Made by a program: the position numbers and the translations under genes. Of a DNA stretch of 64,000 bases, positions 9,796 to 18,178 are shown in pieces; position 1 is the first letter of the stretch; the number at the start of each line of letters is the position of its first letter. Source of the stretch: Marininema halotolerans (lineage in GTDB: Bacteria > Bacillota > Bacilli > Thermoactinomycetales > DSM-45169); assembly GCF_900116235.1 (NCBI RefSeq), contig NZ_FPAA01000003.1, forward strand, positions 62,001-126,000, read 5' to 3'. Under the pieces are notes generated by a model. That model made no database searches. It was not told the DNA's origin and saw only the letters and a list, made by a program, of their open reading frames with translations.

Positions 9796-10716
9796 TTATA
9801 ATAAAGACTTCCTGAGTTCGTGTAGTTTTTGCTTCCATTTATTTGTGGATTGATTTTCAAGTGCGTAGAGTATTTCATGAAAGATGGGTCGTTTCCCATA
9901 AAAAGAGACAACTCGATGATAAAGATCGTTAGTGGAATATGAGAATGAATGTTGACAGTATCGTTGAAAAGCATCATTGAAGAATGCTTCTCCATAATCC
10001 CAGTATATTCCTGAAAAATCATAGGCAGGGTCGCCTATTTGGGAATCACCGAAATCGATTATGCCCGTAATCTTTTGTTTTTCTTTAGAAAACAAGATGT
10101 GGTGATAGCTTAAATCGCCATGGATCAGTACTGCTGGCAATGCATCAATATCCCAATTTACCAAAAAGTTTTTAAATAGATGGGTTACTTTCTGTTGTTC
10201 CCCATAGGGAAGAAGCGGATATATTTTCGTTTGTATTTCTCTCCAGTGTGCTTGCCAGTAGGCCTTCGTATGCGGTTTTTCAAGGGAGAACCCTTGAAGG
10301 TTTTGATTATTAAAAGAGTGAATGACTGCAAGGAAATCCCCGAGGGTACGGGCAATTTGTTTGCGATTGGATGAAGTGGTAAGTATGTTTTTATACAGGT
10401 CGGGATGGAGTGGGGAACCTTGAATCAAGGGATAGTAGCAACATGTCGGGAAATGATCCGATGCATCATAGATTAATTGATAGGATGGAACTTCGATTGA
10501 TCGTTTCTGTAGAGGTTTTTTTATCTGGTCCAATAACTGTTTTTCACTCAAAAGGTTTTTTTGTATCCTTTTCGTACGAGGAAACCGAACGATCCATTCA
10601 TGATTAATGACGATGATGAGGTTGTCCCAACCAGACTCGACCATCTTCCATTCTCTGATCTTTAAGTCCGGAATCTTTTGCATAATCCAATTCTGAAGGG
10701 GTGCAACAACGTCCAT
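9796..10716 (-). CDS. Aminoglycoside phosphotransferase (APH)-family kinase
   Basis: This 306-residue protein has the APH/choline-kinase fold. Seen are an N-terminal lobe with ESGWDN and WIVRFPR, the catalytic loop LIHGDLSYHHILF (Asp201) and the metal-binding DFGDS at about 221-225 followed by IGDPAYDF. The pattern is closest to APH(2'')-type and related kinases, which phosphorylate aminoglycoside hydroxyls with ATP or GTP. Many chromosomal homologues have other or unknown substrates, so resistance is not established. A canonical AGGAGG site precedes the ATG. The gene is in the AT-rich accessory block with no obvious operon partner. Confidence 0.85.
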   Translation of the reverse strand: MDVVAPLQNWIMQKIPDLKIREWKMVESGWDNLIIVINHEWIVRFPRTKRIQKNLLSEKQLLDQIKKPLQKRSIEVPSYQLIYDASDHFPTCCYYPLIQGSPLHPDLYKNILTTSSNRKQIARTLGDFLAVIHSFNNQNLQGFSLEKPHTKAYWQAHWREIQTKIYPLLPYGEQQKVTHLFKNFLVNWDIDALPAVLIHGDLSYHHILFSKEKQKITGIIDFGDSQIGDPAYDFSGIYWDYGEAFFNDAFQRYCQHSFSYSTNDLYHRVVSFYGKRPIFHEILYALENQSTNKWKQKLHELRKSLL

Positions 10717-11108
10717 ATAGAGATCCTCCTGATTATTAAGTAATGGTTCGCATGGATATGTAAATGCTGTGGAGTAAAGAATTAATTCATGAGTATCACT
10801 AGAAAAGTAAAGAAATGTTATGCAATAGGAAAGCGAAAAAAGGGAATTGTAATGTTATCTTATATATACCTATTCAAGTGAGTGATTTAATATTATATGA
10901 TTTCAAGTTGAAATGAGCAGGATTACCTGCTCATTTTCATGTCACAAACCATATCTATAATACTCTTAAGAAGCTGGGTTCGTATAGAAATTTACTTAAA
11001 AAGGTTGGTTGATGTTTATGAATCGATTTGCAAAAGGGTTGTTTGTTGTTGTCTGTAAAATTTTTAAAACGTTCCGATTTACCTAAGTCTCTTACGATTA
11101 AGGCGTGG
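10717..11108. other. Intergenic region between two accessory genes
   Basis: It is AT-rich. A GAGCAGG-ATTA-CCTGCTC hairpin with a short T-rich tail at about 10915-10939 could end transcription of the minus-strand methyltransferase or act in both directions. The remainder contains only short frames without ribosome binding sites. No IS ends were recognised. Confidence 0.4.
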
Positions 11109-11882
11109 CTACTTATTTTTACGAACAATATAAATTTGAAGGTCTTCCTTTCCTGTAAAGGGGGACTGGTCATAGCCACCGTATTTATTTATAATCCTAA
11201 ATCCATTCGCTTCGAGAATATAATCCATTTCCTGAGGATAGTAAAAGCGATAATAAATATTTACTTGGGTAATTTTATCATTTTCAGGTTTGCCTTGAGC
11301 ATCACAGTATTGATAGTAGTTTGCTGTCTCATAGATCTGCTTGTCATGAATGTATTTACCAAGGGTCCATGTTAAGAAGTATTTTCCTGTTTGCACATGT
11401 TTGTGAATAGTCTTTGTTTGATTGGTTACAACTCTGATTGGATTAATTACTTCGAGGATAAGCTTTCCTCCAGGGAACAGATGTTGATTAATGGATTGAA
11501 GGGTGTCATTCACATCTTGATTGGTTGCTAAATGATTAAATGAAATATCAGGGATGATCATGGTGTGGAATTTTTTGTCTATATGAAAACTTCTCATGTC
11601 CTGTTGGTGAATGTGGATTTGATTTTTTAACTGTGGATATTGATTATTGATTTTTTCTCTGAAGGCTTGTAACATTGCCATCGAGTTATCAATGCCATAC
11701 ACTGTTTTTCCTTGAATGCCTAGGGGAATAGCAACGCGCCCGGTTCCACATCCGATATCCAGTATCTCTTGATCATTCTTGGTCACTTCTAACCAAAAAG
11801 GTATATCCTCTGTGGAATTGCCCAAATAGCTATCGTAGAACTCAACGGTTGTGAAATTTCTATATATTTTTGGCTTTCCCAA
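11109..11882 (-). CDS. Class I SAM-dependent methyltransferase
   Basis: The product of about 257 residues carries the SAM-binding motif I ILDIGCGTGRVAIPLG near residues 40-55, an acidic motif II (VYGID) and a QQDMRSF post-motif, so it binds S-adenosylmethionine. The substrate cannot be told from sequence; the family includes small-molecule methyltransferases. The start is probably TTG at 11882 with GGGGGA upstream; no in-frame ATG lies nearby. The gene is unlinked to any pathway here and sits downstream of the FdhF-like gene on the same strand, separated by 326 bases. Confidence 0.8.
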   Translation of the reverse strand: MGKPKIYRNFTTVEFYDSYLGNSTEDIPFWLEVTKNDQEILDIGCGTGRVAIPLGIQGKTVYGIDNSMAMLQAFREKINNQYPQLKNQIHIHQQDMRSFHIDKKFHTMIIPDISFNHLATNQDVNDTLQSINQHLFPGGKLILEVINPIRVVTNQTKTIHKHVQTGKYFLTWTLGKYIHDKQIYETANYYQYCDAQGKPENDKITQVNIYYRFYYPQEMDYILEANGFRIINKYGGYDQSPFTGKEDLQIYIVRKNK

Positions 11883-12208
11883 TGGATATCCCCCATTTAA
11901 ATGTTGTTCCTGTTGACCCTATACTATATGCTTTTTCAGGGTAGGGGGAAGGGCATTAGAAGAGCATTCTATAAAATACACATCCAATGAGGTACGTTGA
12001 TTGGGCGAGCATCAAAGGGAGGTAAGTTGTAGAGGTGAACTTAAGATTATTGCCATTGGAAAGACGGTGTAAGCTTGGAATCTTCCTGTCTGGTGACGGG
12101 GGTTCCTAAAAATCCCCCACCTCTTCGCGTTAACGTAGGTAGGGGAGGTTCAACAATAGGGATTAAGTCTTGCAAGGGATGACATAGTCGAATGGGAAAG
12201 ACTAAAGG
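11883..12208. other. Intergenic region with a probable minus-strand terminator
   Basis: For the minus-strand oxidoreductase gene, a bulged stem (CCCCTACC with GGTGGGG, plus coordinates about 12114-12146) followed by ATTTTT is a plausible terminator. An alternative GGGGG/CCCCC hairpin overlaps it at 12098-12118. I see no supported gene in the rest. Confidence 0.4.
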
Positions 12209-14545
12209 CTAACCTTTACTTTTATTTTTTTCACGTTCTCTTTTTTCTTTACGTCCATAAAAAATTTCAGCTTTTTCAAGGATGACGTTCCCATTGTATT
12301 CAGGAATTTGAGCATATTTTTCATAGAGACCCTTCGGGAACAGCGTGTTTCCCTCAGGCCAGTGAACCGCTAGGTTTCCAGCCCGAATGGGGGCTAAGCG
12401 GGCTTTTCCATGAAAACGTCCATGGTTGTTATGAAGGACGATAGCATCTCCATCCTTAATATGAAGACGCTTTGCGTCACTTTTATGGATGAGGATATCC
12501 TCCCGCTCTGCCTGATTAAAGGGATCCACTTCGCTATAAATCATGGAGTTAAATTGTTTCCCGCGTCGAGTGGTGAGGGTGAATTCATCCTCACCCTTTC
12601 GACGTTCGGGAAGGTCAATGGCAAGAAGATGTCCGCGACCATCCGGGGTGGGACAGATTCCGTCTTCACATAGCCAAGCGCCACCCCATTGGAAAAGATC
12701 TCCCTTTTGATTGAGGTGCTGGATGCCGTTGTATTCAGGGGCTGCCTGAGCAATTTCTTCTCGTATGGCTTTTGCCGATTCTAATCCGAGCCTGTCGATT
12801 TGATTCGGTAATATATGCTTGGCAAGTTCACGATAGATTTCCCATTCAGGACGAGCTTCTTCAATACGTGGTCCCGGTATTTCCGGGGAAAAGTAGACCA
12901 TCCGTTCGGTGGAAGTGGAGGTTCCTCCTCCATTTTGCTCATAGCGGGTCATGGCAGGGAGGACAATCACCGCTTCTTGGGCATCAAGGAGGGTGGATGT
13001 ATTCAGGATAATATCTTGGTGAACACGAACCTCTAAGTTTTGTAGACTATCCTGTACAAAGGTAGGATCGGGCATCGTTTCTAAAAAGTTTCCGCCAGAG
13101 AGGTAGTATAGTTTGATACGCTGATTGTGATCCTTGGGTAGGAGTGCATTTTCTAGCGTGACCCCAACGGTATCTCCTTGCCAACGTGGGATAGGGAAAT
13201 TCCAGAGCGTTTCTAAACGAGCAAGGTTTTGATCTTCAAATCCCCCCCCTGGAAGGCTAAAGGGATCCGCACCCATTTCACCCGCTCCTTGGACGCCAGA
13301 ATGTCCTCGAATGGGCATGACTCCACAGTGTTTTCGGCCAATAAAGCCGCGGAGCATGGCGAGGTTAGCGACTTGGGAGATGTTATCTGTGCCGAAGCGA
13401 TGTTGTGTTAATCCCATGGACCAAACAAAGACAGCGGATTTGGCTTGGGCTAGGCATTCCGCAAAGGAAATCATCTGTTCTCGCGTTAAGCCTGAAGATT
13501 TTTCTAGATCCGTCCATTCATATTGGCAAACATGTTTTTGGAGTTCCGTGCTGCCATGGGTATGGTTGCTAACAAACGAGTGATTAATGGCAGAACCTGA
13601 ATGTTTTTCTTCCATGGCAAACCAATGCTTCATCACCCCGTTCATAAAGGCGATATCACCACCGATATTGACGGAGTAGAAATCATCTGCCAATTTTGTA
13701 CCAAAGAGAGCAGATTCAGGGATGGAGGGAATCCAATAGTGATCCATTGAGGGTTCGTGGTAAGGGTTGACCACGATGATTTTTGTTCCTTTGCGCTTGG
13801 CGGCATACATGTATTTCGTCGAGACGGGTTGATTCGTAGCGGCAACGGATCCCCAAAAAACAAGGACATCAGTTCCGATCCAATCGTTGTAACTACAACT
13901 GGAAGCCCCAATCCCTAGTGAACGTTTTAAGGCTGTTTTAGAGGGGGAGTGACAGATGCGGGAGGCATTATCAATATGATTGGTTCCTAGGAAGCGTGCG
14001 ACTTTCCCAGCGGCATAATAGGATTCGTTTGTAATGCCACGAGAAGTGAGGTAAAAGGCGTATTGATGGGGAGCGGTGTGTTTCATTTTTTGCGCGATCC
14101 GTTGGAGTGCTTCTTCCCATGAGATGCGGCGAAACTTACATTCTCCCGCTTCTCTAAGTAGCGGATAAGGAATACGCCCCAGTTTACGTAACTGTGTATT
14201 ATTCATTCTCCGCAATTGGTCGATATCATCATGAAGAATTTCCGGGGGAATGGCTGCCATGGTATTTAGTCGGAGGAGATTGAGACGGGTGGTACATAGA
14301 TGGGGACCAGTCAAGGTTTGATCCGTTAATCCAGCAACACCCAGTGCACAACCATCACATACTCCCTGGGTAAGGATACGGGTAGCATAGCGAAGGTTAT
14401 CTCGATTTTCCCATGCTACACGAGTGGTCTCCCAAATATGGTGAGGTTTAATTTTTCCTATCCCAAAGGGAATGGGACTTACCCAGAGGTTAGGTTGTGG
14501 TGTTTTGGGTAGAGGGGTTGGACCTGAATGTTTCGTTTTACCCAT
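12209..14545 (-). CDS. FdhF/YdeP-family molybdopterin oxidoreductase
   Basis: A 778-residue member of the DMSO reductase/formate dehydrogenase alpha superfamily. It has an iron-sulfur region with GVCDGCALG (Cys63, Cys66) and Cys84 in HLCTTRLNLLR, then molybdopterin domains and a C-terminal MopB-CT-like domain with LTTRRGKQFNSM. The layout matches the FdhF/YdeP family, whose electron donor is poorly defined; formate is not proven. ATG 14545 is preferred because AGGAGGG sits directly before it; the longer GTG start at 14563 would put that site inside the gene. No accessory electron-transfer or cofactor gene is adjacent. Confidence 0.85.
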   Translation of the reverse strand: MGKTKHSGPTPLPKTPQPNLWVSPIPFGIGKIKPHHIWETTRVAWENRDNLRYATRILTQGVCDGCALGVAGLTDQTLTGPHLCTTRLNLLRLNTMAAIPPEILHDDIDQLRRMNNTQLRKLGRIPYPLLREAGECKFRRISWEEALQRIAQKMKHTAPHQYAFYLTSRGITNESYYAAGKVARFLGTNHIDNASRICHSPSKTALKRSLGIGASSCSYNDWIGTDVLVFWGSVAATNQPVSTKYMYAAKRKGTKIIVVNPYHEPSMDHYWIPSIPESALFGTKLADDFYSVNIGGDIAFMNGVMKHWFAMEEKHSGSAINHSFVSNHTHGSTELQKHVCQYEWTDLEKSSGLTREQMISFAECLAQAKSAVFVWSMGLTQHRFGTDNISQVANLAMLRGFIGRKHCGVMPIRGHSGVQGAGEMGADPFSLPGGGFEDQNLARLETLWNFPIPRWQGDTVGVTLENALLPKDHNQRIKLYYLSGGNFLETMPDPTFVQDSLQNLEVRVHQDIILNTSTLLDAQEAVIVLPAMTRYEQNGGGTSTSTERMVYFSPEIPGPRIEEARPEWEIYRELAKHILPNQIDRLGLESAKAIREEIAQAAPEYNGIQHLNQKGDLFQWGGAWLCEDGICPTPDGRGHLLAIDLPERRKGEDEFTLTTRRGKQFNSMIYSEVDPFNQAEREDILIHKSDAKRLHIKDGDAIVLHNNHGRFHGKARLAPIRAGNLAVHWPEGNTLFPKGLYEKYAQIPEYNGNVILEKAEIFYGRKEKREREKNKSKG

Positions 14546-14593
14546 AAAATCCCTCCTGCTCACGTTTATTTAATTAGAGTAGGTTAGGTGTAT

Positions 14594-14783
14594 GATGAAA
14601 AGGACATTTATCCTTGCGCAAAAAAGATATAATCAGAGTATCATAAATGTAAGAGATGAAATTGACCCACTTTGCCAAGAAAACGATGCGGTAGTGGGAA
14701 GAACCATGTTTGTGGATGATTCAAGGGGTCGGTTGAGTGAAGCTAGATCAGCTTGTCATGGATTAAAGAACGAATGTCTATGA
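14594..14783 (+). CDS. Doubtful small ORF upstream of an orphan gene
   Basis: About 62 residues, with only a weak GTTAGGTG in front of tandem ATG codons. The peptide is mixed in composition, with no hydrophobic segment and no recognised family. It is oriented like the following gene (14840), from which 56 bases separate it. It may be part of an untranslated leader. I list it because this 294-base gap holds nothing else. Confidence 0.2.
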
Positions 14784-14839
14784 ATTCCATAGGGTAAGCC
14801 GTGATTCCTGCGGCGCTTTTTCACGGGAGGAAGCAGTAA

Positions 14840-15703
14840 ATGGACAAGATCGTGATGAATTCTCCGATACAAGTACCAGAATTGGCTGTTGAAACACATC
14901 CGTTAGCTCGAGTAGGAGTGTCGGGTGATCGATTGTTAGTACTCTCCCAAGGGGATGGGGTACTCCTTTCCGATTATTCGTTGAGTGGTGGGATAACCAG
15001 TGGGATTCGGTTGGAGGATCCTGGTATGGAAATCCATTTTGTGCAAGCGTTAACCGGGGACCGTTACTTGTTGGTTTCCGCTTTTTCAGAGGAGCAGGAG
15101 AAGAATGCTTTTATTTATAACCATCGCGGACGGCTTCTTTCTTCCTTTCATGTTGGGGATGCCATTGAAGACGTTCAAGCTGTAGGCGATCACTTTTGGA
15201 TCGGTTATATGGAGGAGGGTGTTGAAGGGGATAATCCTCTCAGCCGTGAAGGGGTTGTTTGTTTTAATACAAAAGGAAAGCTGTTGTTTAGTTATTTAGC
15301 GACTGCGATAAAACAAGGGTTACCAGAAGTCCGGGATTGTTATGGATTAAATGCATCTGCAAATGGTGAGACGTGGATTTATTATTTTACTGATCATATT
15401 TTGGCACGAGTCGAGGATTTTCGTGTACGACAATTTTGGAAGGGAGGACCTGTACTCAGTTGGCGCTCCCCACTGGTGCAGGCAGGTGGATTTGCTTTAT
15501 GGAAAAGACGGCTGCTTTTTGGTACACCACGACGTCATTTGTATCGTGGTTCACTCATTCGTAGAGCGTTAGAGAGAGTGATGCCCGTCAATAAAGAAGG
15601 CGAAGAGATCAAGTTTGAACGATGGTGGACACGAGATTCTCGTTTGTTTTTGTCGGTTGGAGAAGAGGTTTACTTTTATGACATGAAAGAGATGATCGAT
15701 TGA
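14840..15703 (+). CDS. Uncharacterised protein, possible beta-propeller-like repeats
   Basis: A 287-residue soluble protein with no signal peptide or membrane segment. Short recurring patterns of a small-residue turn followed by a hydrophobic strand (GDRLLVLSQGD, GDRYLLVSAF, GDHFWIGYME, GEEVYFYD) suggest a beta-rich, propeller-like fold. This is inference; I know of no named family. GGGAGGAAG lies 8 bases before the ATG and a strong terminator follows, so it is probably expressed alone. It is divergent from the FdhF-like gene, with no evident functional link. Confidence 0.7.
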   Translation: MDKIVMNSPIQVPELAVETHPLARVGVSGDRLLVLSQGDGVLLSDYSLSGGITSGIRLEDPGMEIHFVQALTGDRYLLVSAFSEEQEKNAFIYNHRGRLLSSFHVGDAIEDVQAVGDHFWIGYMEEGVEGDNPLSREGVVCFNTKGKLLFSYLATAIKQGLPEVRDCYGLNASANGETWIYYFTDHILARVEDFRVRQFWKGGPVLSWRSPLVQAGGFALWKRRLLFGTPRRHLYRGSLIRRALERVMPVNKEGEEIKFERWWTRDSRLFLSVGEEVYFYDMKEMID

Positions 15704-15710
15704 ATGTAAA

Positions 15711-15748
15711 AAAGACGCCCTCTTCAACAAGAAGGGGTGTCTTTTTAT
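15711..15748. terminator. Terminator after the orphan gene
   Basis: An A-run, a GACGCCC-type stem pairing with GGGTGTC around TCTTCAACAAGA, and a T-run follow the stop within 10 bases. The A and T runs on both sides make it usable from either strand. Confidence 0.75.
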
Positions 15749-15850
15749 ATGGGTTAGGACCTCTATTTTTATAGGTATTACTGAAAGCTTCCGGACAAGG
15801 TTATGGGTCGATATAAAATGAACCGTCATGAACGTTCAACCAGACCACCA

Positions 15851-15997
15851 TTAGGATAACCGTGGTTGCTCATCAGCAGGGTAATCGTTATCTGGGCGAT
15901 ACTGAGGGAGTTCCAGTTGCTCTTTAATAAATAGAATCGTAAAGAAAAGCACATTACATGTTACAAAACTACAGATTAGAATTTCGAATAGGCTCAA
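15851..15997 (-). CDS. Putative 48-residue single-span membrane protein
   Basis: Starting at TTG 15997, with GGTGGGAG six bases upstream, the frame encodes an N-terminal hydrophobic helix (about residues 4-24, with two cysteines) followed by a charged, proline-rich tail containing LPQYRPDNDYP. This is a typical small membrane-protein layout. No family is recognised. It lies between two terminators on the same strand as rqcH, well downstream of it. The good site-to-start spacing is the main support. Confidence 0.45.
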   Translation of the reverse strand: MSLFEILICSFVTCNVLFFTILFIKEQLELPQYRPDNDYPADEQPRLS

Positions 15998-16146
15998 GGA
16001 TGCTCCCACCTTTCATCCTTCTTTGCGTTTATGGTAACACAGGATCGATGTGAATATATTGAGGGGATGTAAAGTCGACTTTTCATGATTGTAAAGAGAT
16101 GGAATCTTCCTATTCATTCTCTCCAACTTCAATGGAATGGATGCAA

Positions 16147-16174
16147 AAATTCCTCCCCGAAAAGGTGGGGAGGA
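16147..16174 (-). terminator. Terminator downstream of rqcH
   Basis: An eight-base perfect stem (16151-16158 with 16167-16174; TCCTCCCC/GGGGAGGA), read on the minus strand, is followed by ATTTTT. It lies about 110 bases after the rqcH stop. Confidence 0.6.
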
Positions 16175-16283
16175 GGTTAAGGAAGGCTGTCGGTTTGTTT
16201 GGTAAGAGCAAAGCCTCGTTTGCAACTACTTTAGGGGGATCATACGTCCCTATTGTATGAATTGCGATGGGTTGATGTGACGG

Positions 16284-18002
16284 TTAGGATGGATTCTGCT
16301 CCAGTTTTCGAATGGAAGCCTCATCGGGGGTAATATAGATGGTTTTTTGCTCATCATAGGTGACAAATCCAGGAGGACCACCAGAGGGTTTATGCACATG
16401 TTTGATTAAGGTGTAGTCCACAGGAACTTGACTCGATTCACGACCTTTGGAATGCCATGCAGCAAGGAGTGCGGCTTCGTGGAGTGTTTCATCATTAAAA
16501 TTCTTTTCTCGGATGACGACATGAGAACCGGGAATTTCTTTGGTATGAAGCCATGTATCGGTAGCGGAAGCAAGTCGATGAGTTAAATAATCATTTTGTT
16601 TGTTGTTCCGTCCGACAAGAATGGTAATCCCCTCAGAAGATTGGTAAGAGGAAGGGGTGGGGCGCTCGGATTTTTTTGATGGTTTTCGCCTTTTTTGGGT
16701 TTTTGCTTTTAACCAACCCTCTTCAACCAATTCCTCTTTAATCTCTTCCGCTTCCCTTGCAGTTGCGTCTTCAAGCTGCACCAGCACTGATCCTAAGTAA
16801 GCATTATCTTGTGTCGCTTTTTCAATCTGCTCCTGATTCCATTTGCGCGCAGATTTTGCTTTATGATACAGCTTGAAGTAGCGTTGTGCGTTATCGGAGG
16901 GGGATTTGCGTGGATCGAGGGCAATCGTGATGGTTTGTGCCTCTGGATCATAATAGTTGATCGTTGTGACTTCCTGGTCACCGCGCTGAATTTGATGCAT
17001 AGCGGCGGTTACGAGTTCTCCCCAAATCCGATAGGTATCAGCTTTTTGAGTATCCTGTAATTCTTGTTCGAGTTTTTTAATCTTCTTCTCGTGTTTATCG
17101 ATGAGGTTTTTTAGGATACGGATGAGGTCGTGATGTTGTTGTCGATTACGATCTCGTTCAGCTTTCCCGCGATAGAAGGCATCAAGGCATTGACTCATGT
17201 GGTCAAATTTTCGAATATGACCAGCCAGATGGGTCAGTCCAATAGCAGAGAAAATGGACTTCTTATCATCAATAATCATAGGAGAGAATCGATTGGCTTG
17301 TATATTCGACATGATGTTTTCAAAGGCATCCCACAAGGAATCTCGATTACCTAGTTCTGCTCGGTGAACAATCTCAGCCGCTGTTTGGGGGCCGAGACCT
17401 GAAAAGTTTTGAAGAATTTGTTTGTCGAGGCGACCTTGGTTCCACTGAATCCTCTGTAAGAAACCAGCACGATCGATGGTAAGGGGATTTTTCTTTCCCT
17501 GATCAGGGGGAGCTAGGTATGGAATTCCAGGAAGTACTTGCCGGTGCCGGCTCATTGCAAGACTAACGCGACGAATGGCATCCATGATCTTTCCTGTTGT
17601 AGGGTCGACTAATAGGATATTACTGTGCCGTCCCATAATTTCGATGACCAATTGGCGAATCACCTCAAAGCCAAGTTCATCCCTTCCCCGAATATCGAAG
17701 AGGATGACCCTTTCCATTTCAACCTGGCGAATGTTGGTGATGACTCCCCCCTCACAATGCTTTCGAAGAAGCATGCAGAACATGGGAGGCGTGAGTGGGT
17801 TTTCTGCCTGAGTCTCCGTGAGATGAAGACGCGGGAATGCAGGATGTGCAGAGAGAAGAAGGCGTTGATTTCTTCCTTGATGTCGTACATGGAGAATCAG
17901 TTCGGATTCGGTTGGTTGATATATTTTTGCAATACGTCCCCCGGTCAGTTGTTCATGAAGTTCGTTGACGACTGCTCGGGTGACAACTCCGTCGAAGGAC
18001 AT
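16284..18002 (-). CDS. rqcH: Ribosome quality control protein RqcH (NFACT family)
   Basis: Binds obstructed 50S subunits carrying peptidyl-tRNA and directs addition of C-terminal alanine tails that mark the peptide for degradation. The protein also carries the older name FbpA (fibronectin-binding). The 572 residues comprise an NFACT-N domain (from MSFDGVVTRAVVNELHEQL), a central helical and coiled-coil part (about 270-440) and a C-terminal NFACT-R domain with TDTWLHTKEIPGSHVVI. The site equivalent to the tRNA-contacting Asp97-Arg98 of B. subtilis appears as Glu97-Arg98, a conservative change. AGGGGGAA precedes the ATG. It corresponds to yloA and is divergent from the P-type ATPase, as yloA and yloB are neighbours in B. 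subtilis. Confidence 0.95.
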   Translation of the reverse strand: MSFDGVVTRAVVNELHEQLTGGRIAKIYQPTESELILHVRHQGRNQRLLLSAHPAFPRLHLTETQAENPLTPPMFCMLLRKHCEGGVITNIRQVEMERVILFDIRGRDELGFEVIRQLVIEIMGRHSNILLVDPTTGKIMDAIRRVSLAMSRHRQVLPGIPYLAPPDQGKKNPLTIDRAGFLQRIQWNQGRLDKQILQNFSGLGPQTAAEIVHRAELGNRDSLWDAFENIMSNIQANRFSPMIIDDKKSIFSAIGLTHLAGHIRKFDHMSQCLDAFYRGKAERDRNRQQHHDLIRILKNLIDKHEKKIKKLEQELQDTQKADTYRIWGELVTAAMHQIQRGDQEVTTINYYDPEAQTITIALDPRKSPSDNAQRYFKLYHKAKSARKWNQEQIEKATQDNAYLGSVLVQLEDATAREAEEIKEELVEEGWLKAKTQKRRKPSKKSERPTPSSYQSSEGITILVGRNNKQNDYLTHRLASATDTWLHTKEIPGSHVVIREKNFNDETLHEAALLAAWHSKGRESSQVPVDYTLIKHVHKPSGGPPGFVTYDEQKTIYITPDEASIRKLEQNPS

Positions 18003-18178
18003 AGTGGTCAGTTCCCCCTGTCTCTAGTCTTTAGCCGCTCGTGGAGAGTTCAAATATCAGTATATCGGATCACCAGGTGATTACAAGGGAAATGAACCTC
18101 TTCCAGTCAGGTAGCATGTTTAAAGGCCTGTCTGAATAAAGTTAGCATGAGAGTTTGTTGGACAAAGGGGGAGGGAGT

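Noticed and set aside
17625-18080. Long plus-strand frame opposite rqcH
   Set aside because: It is an antisense shadow of a conserved gene, with no ribosome binding site.
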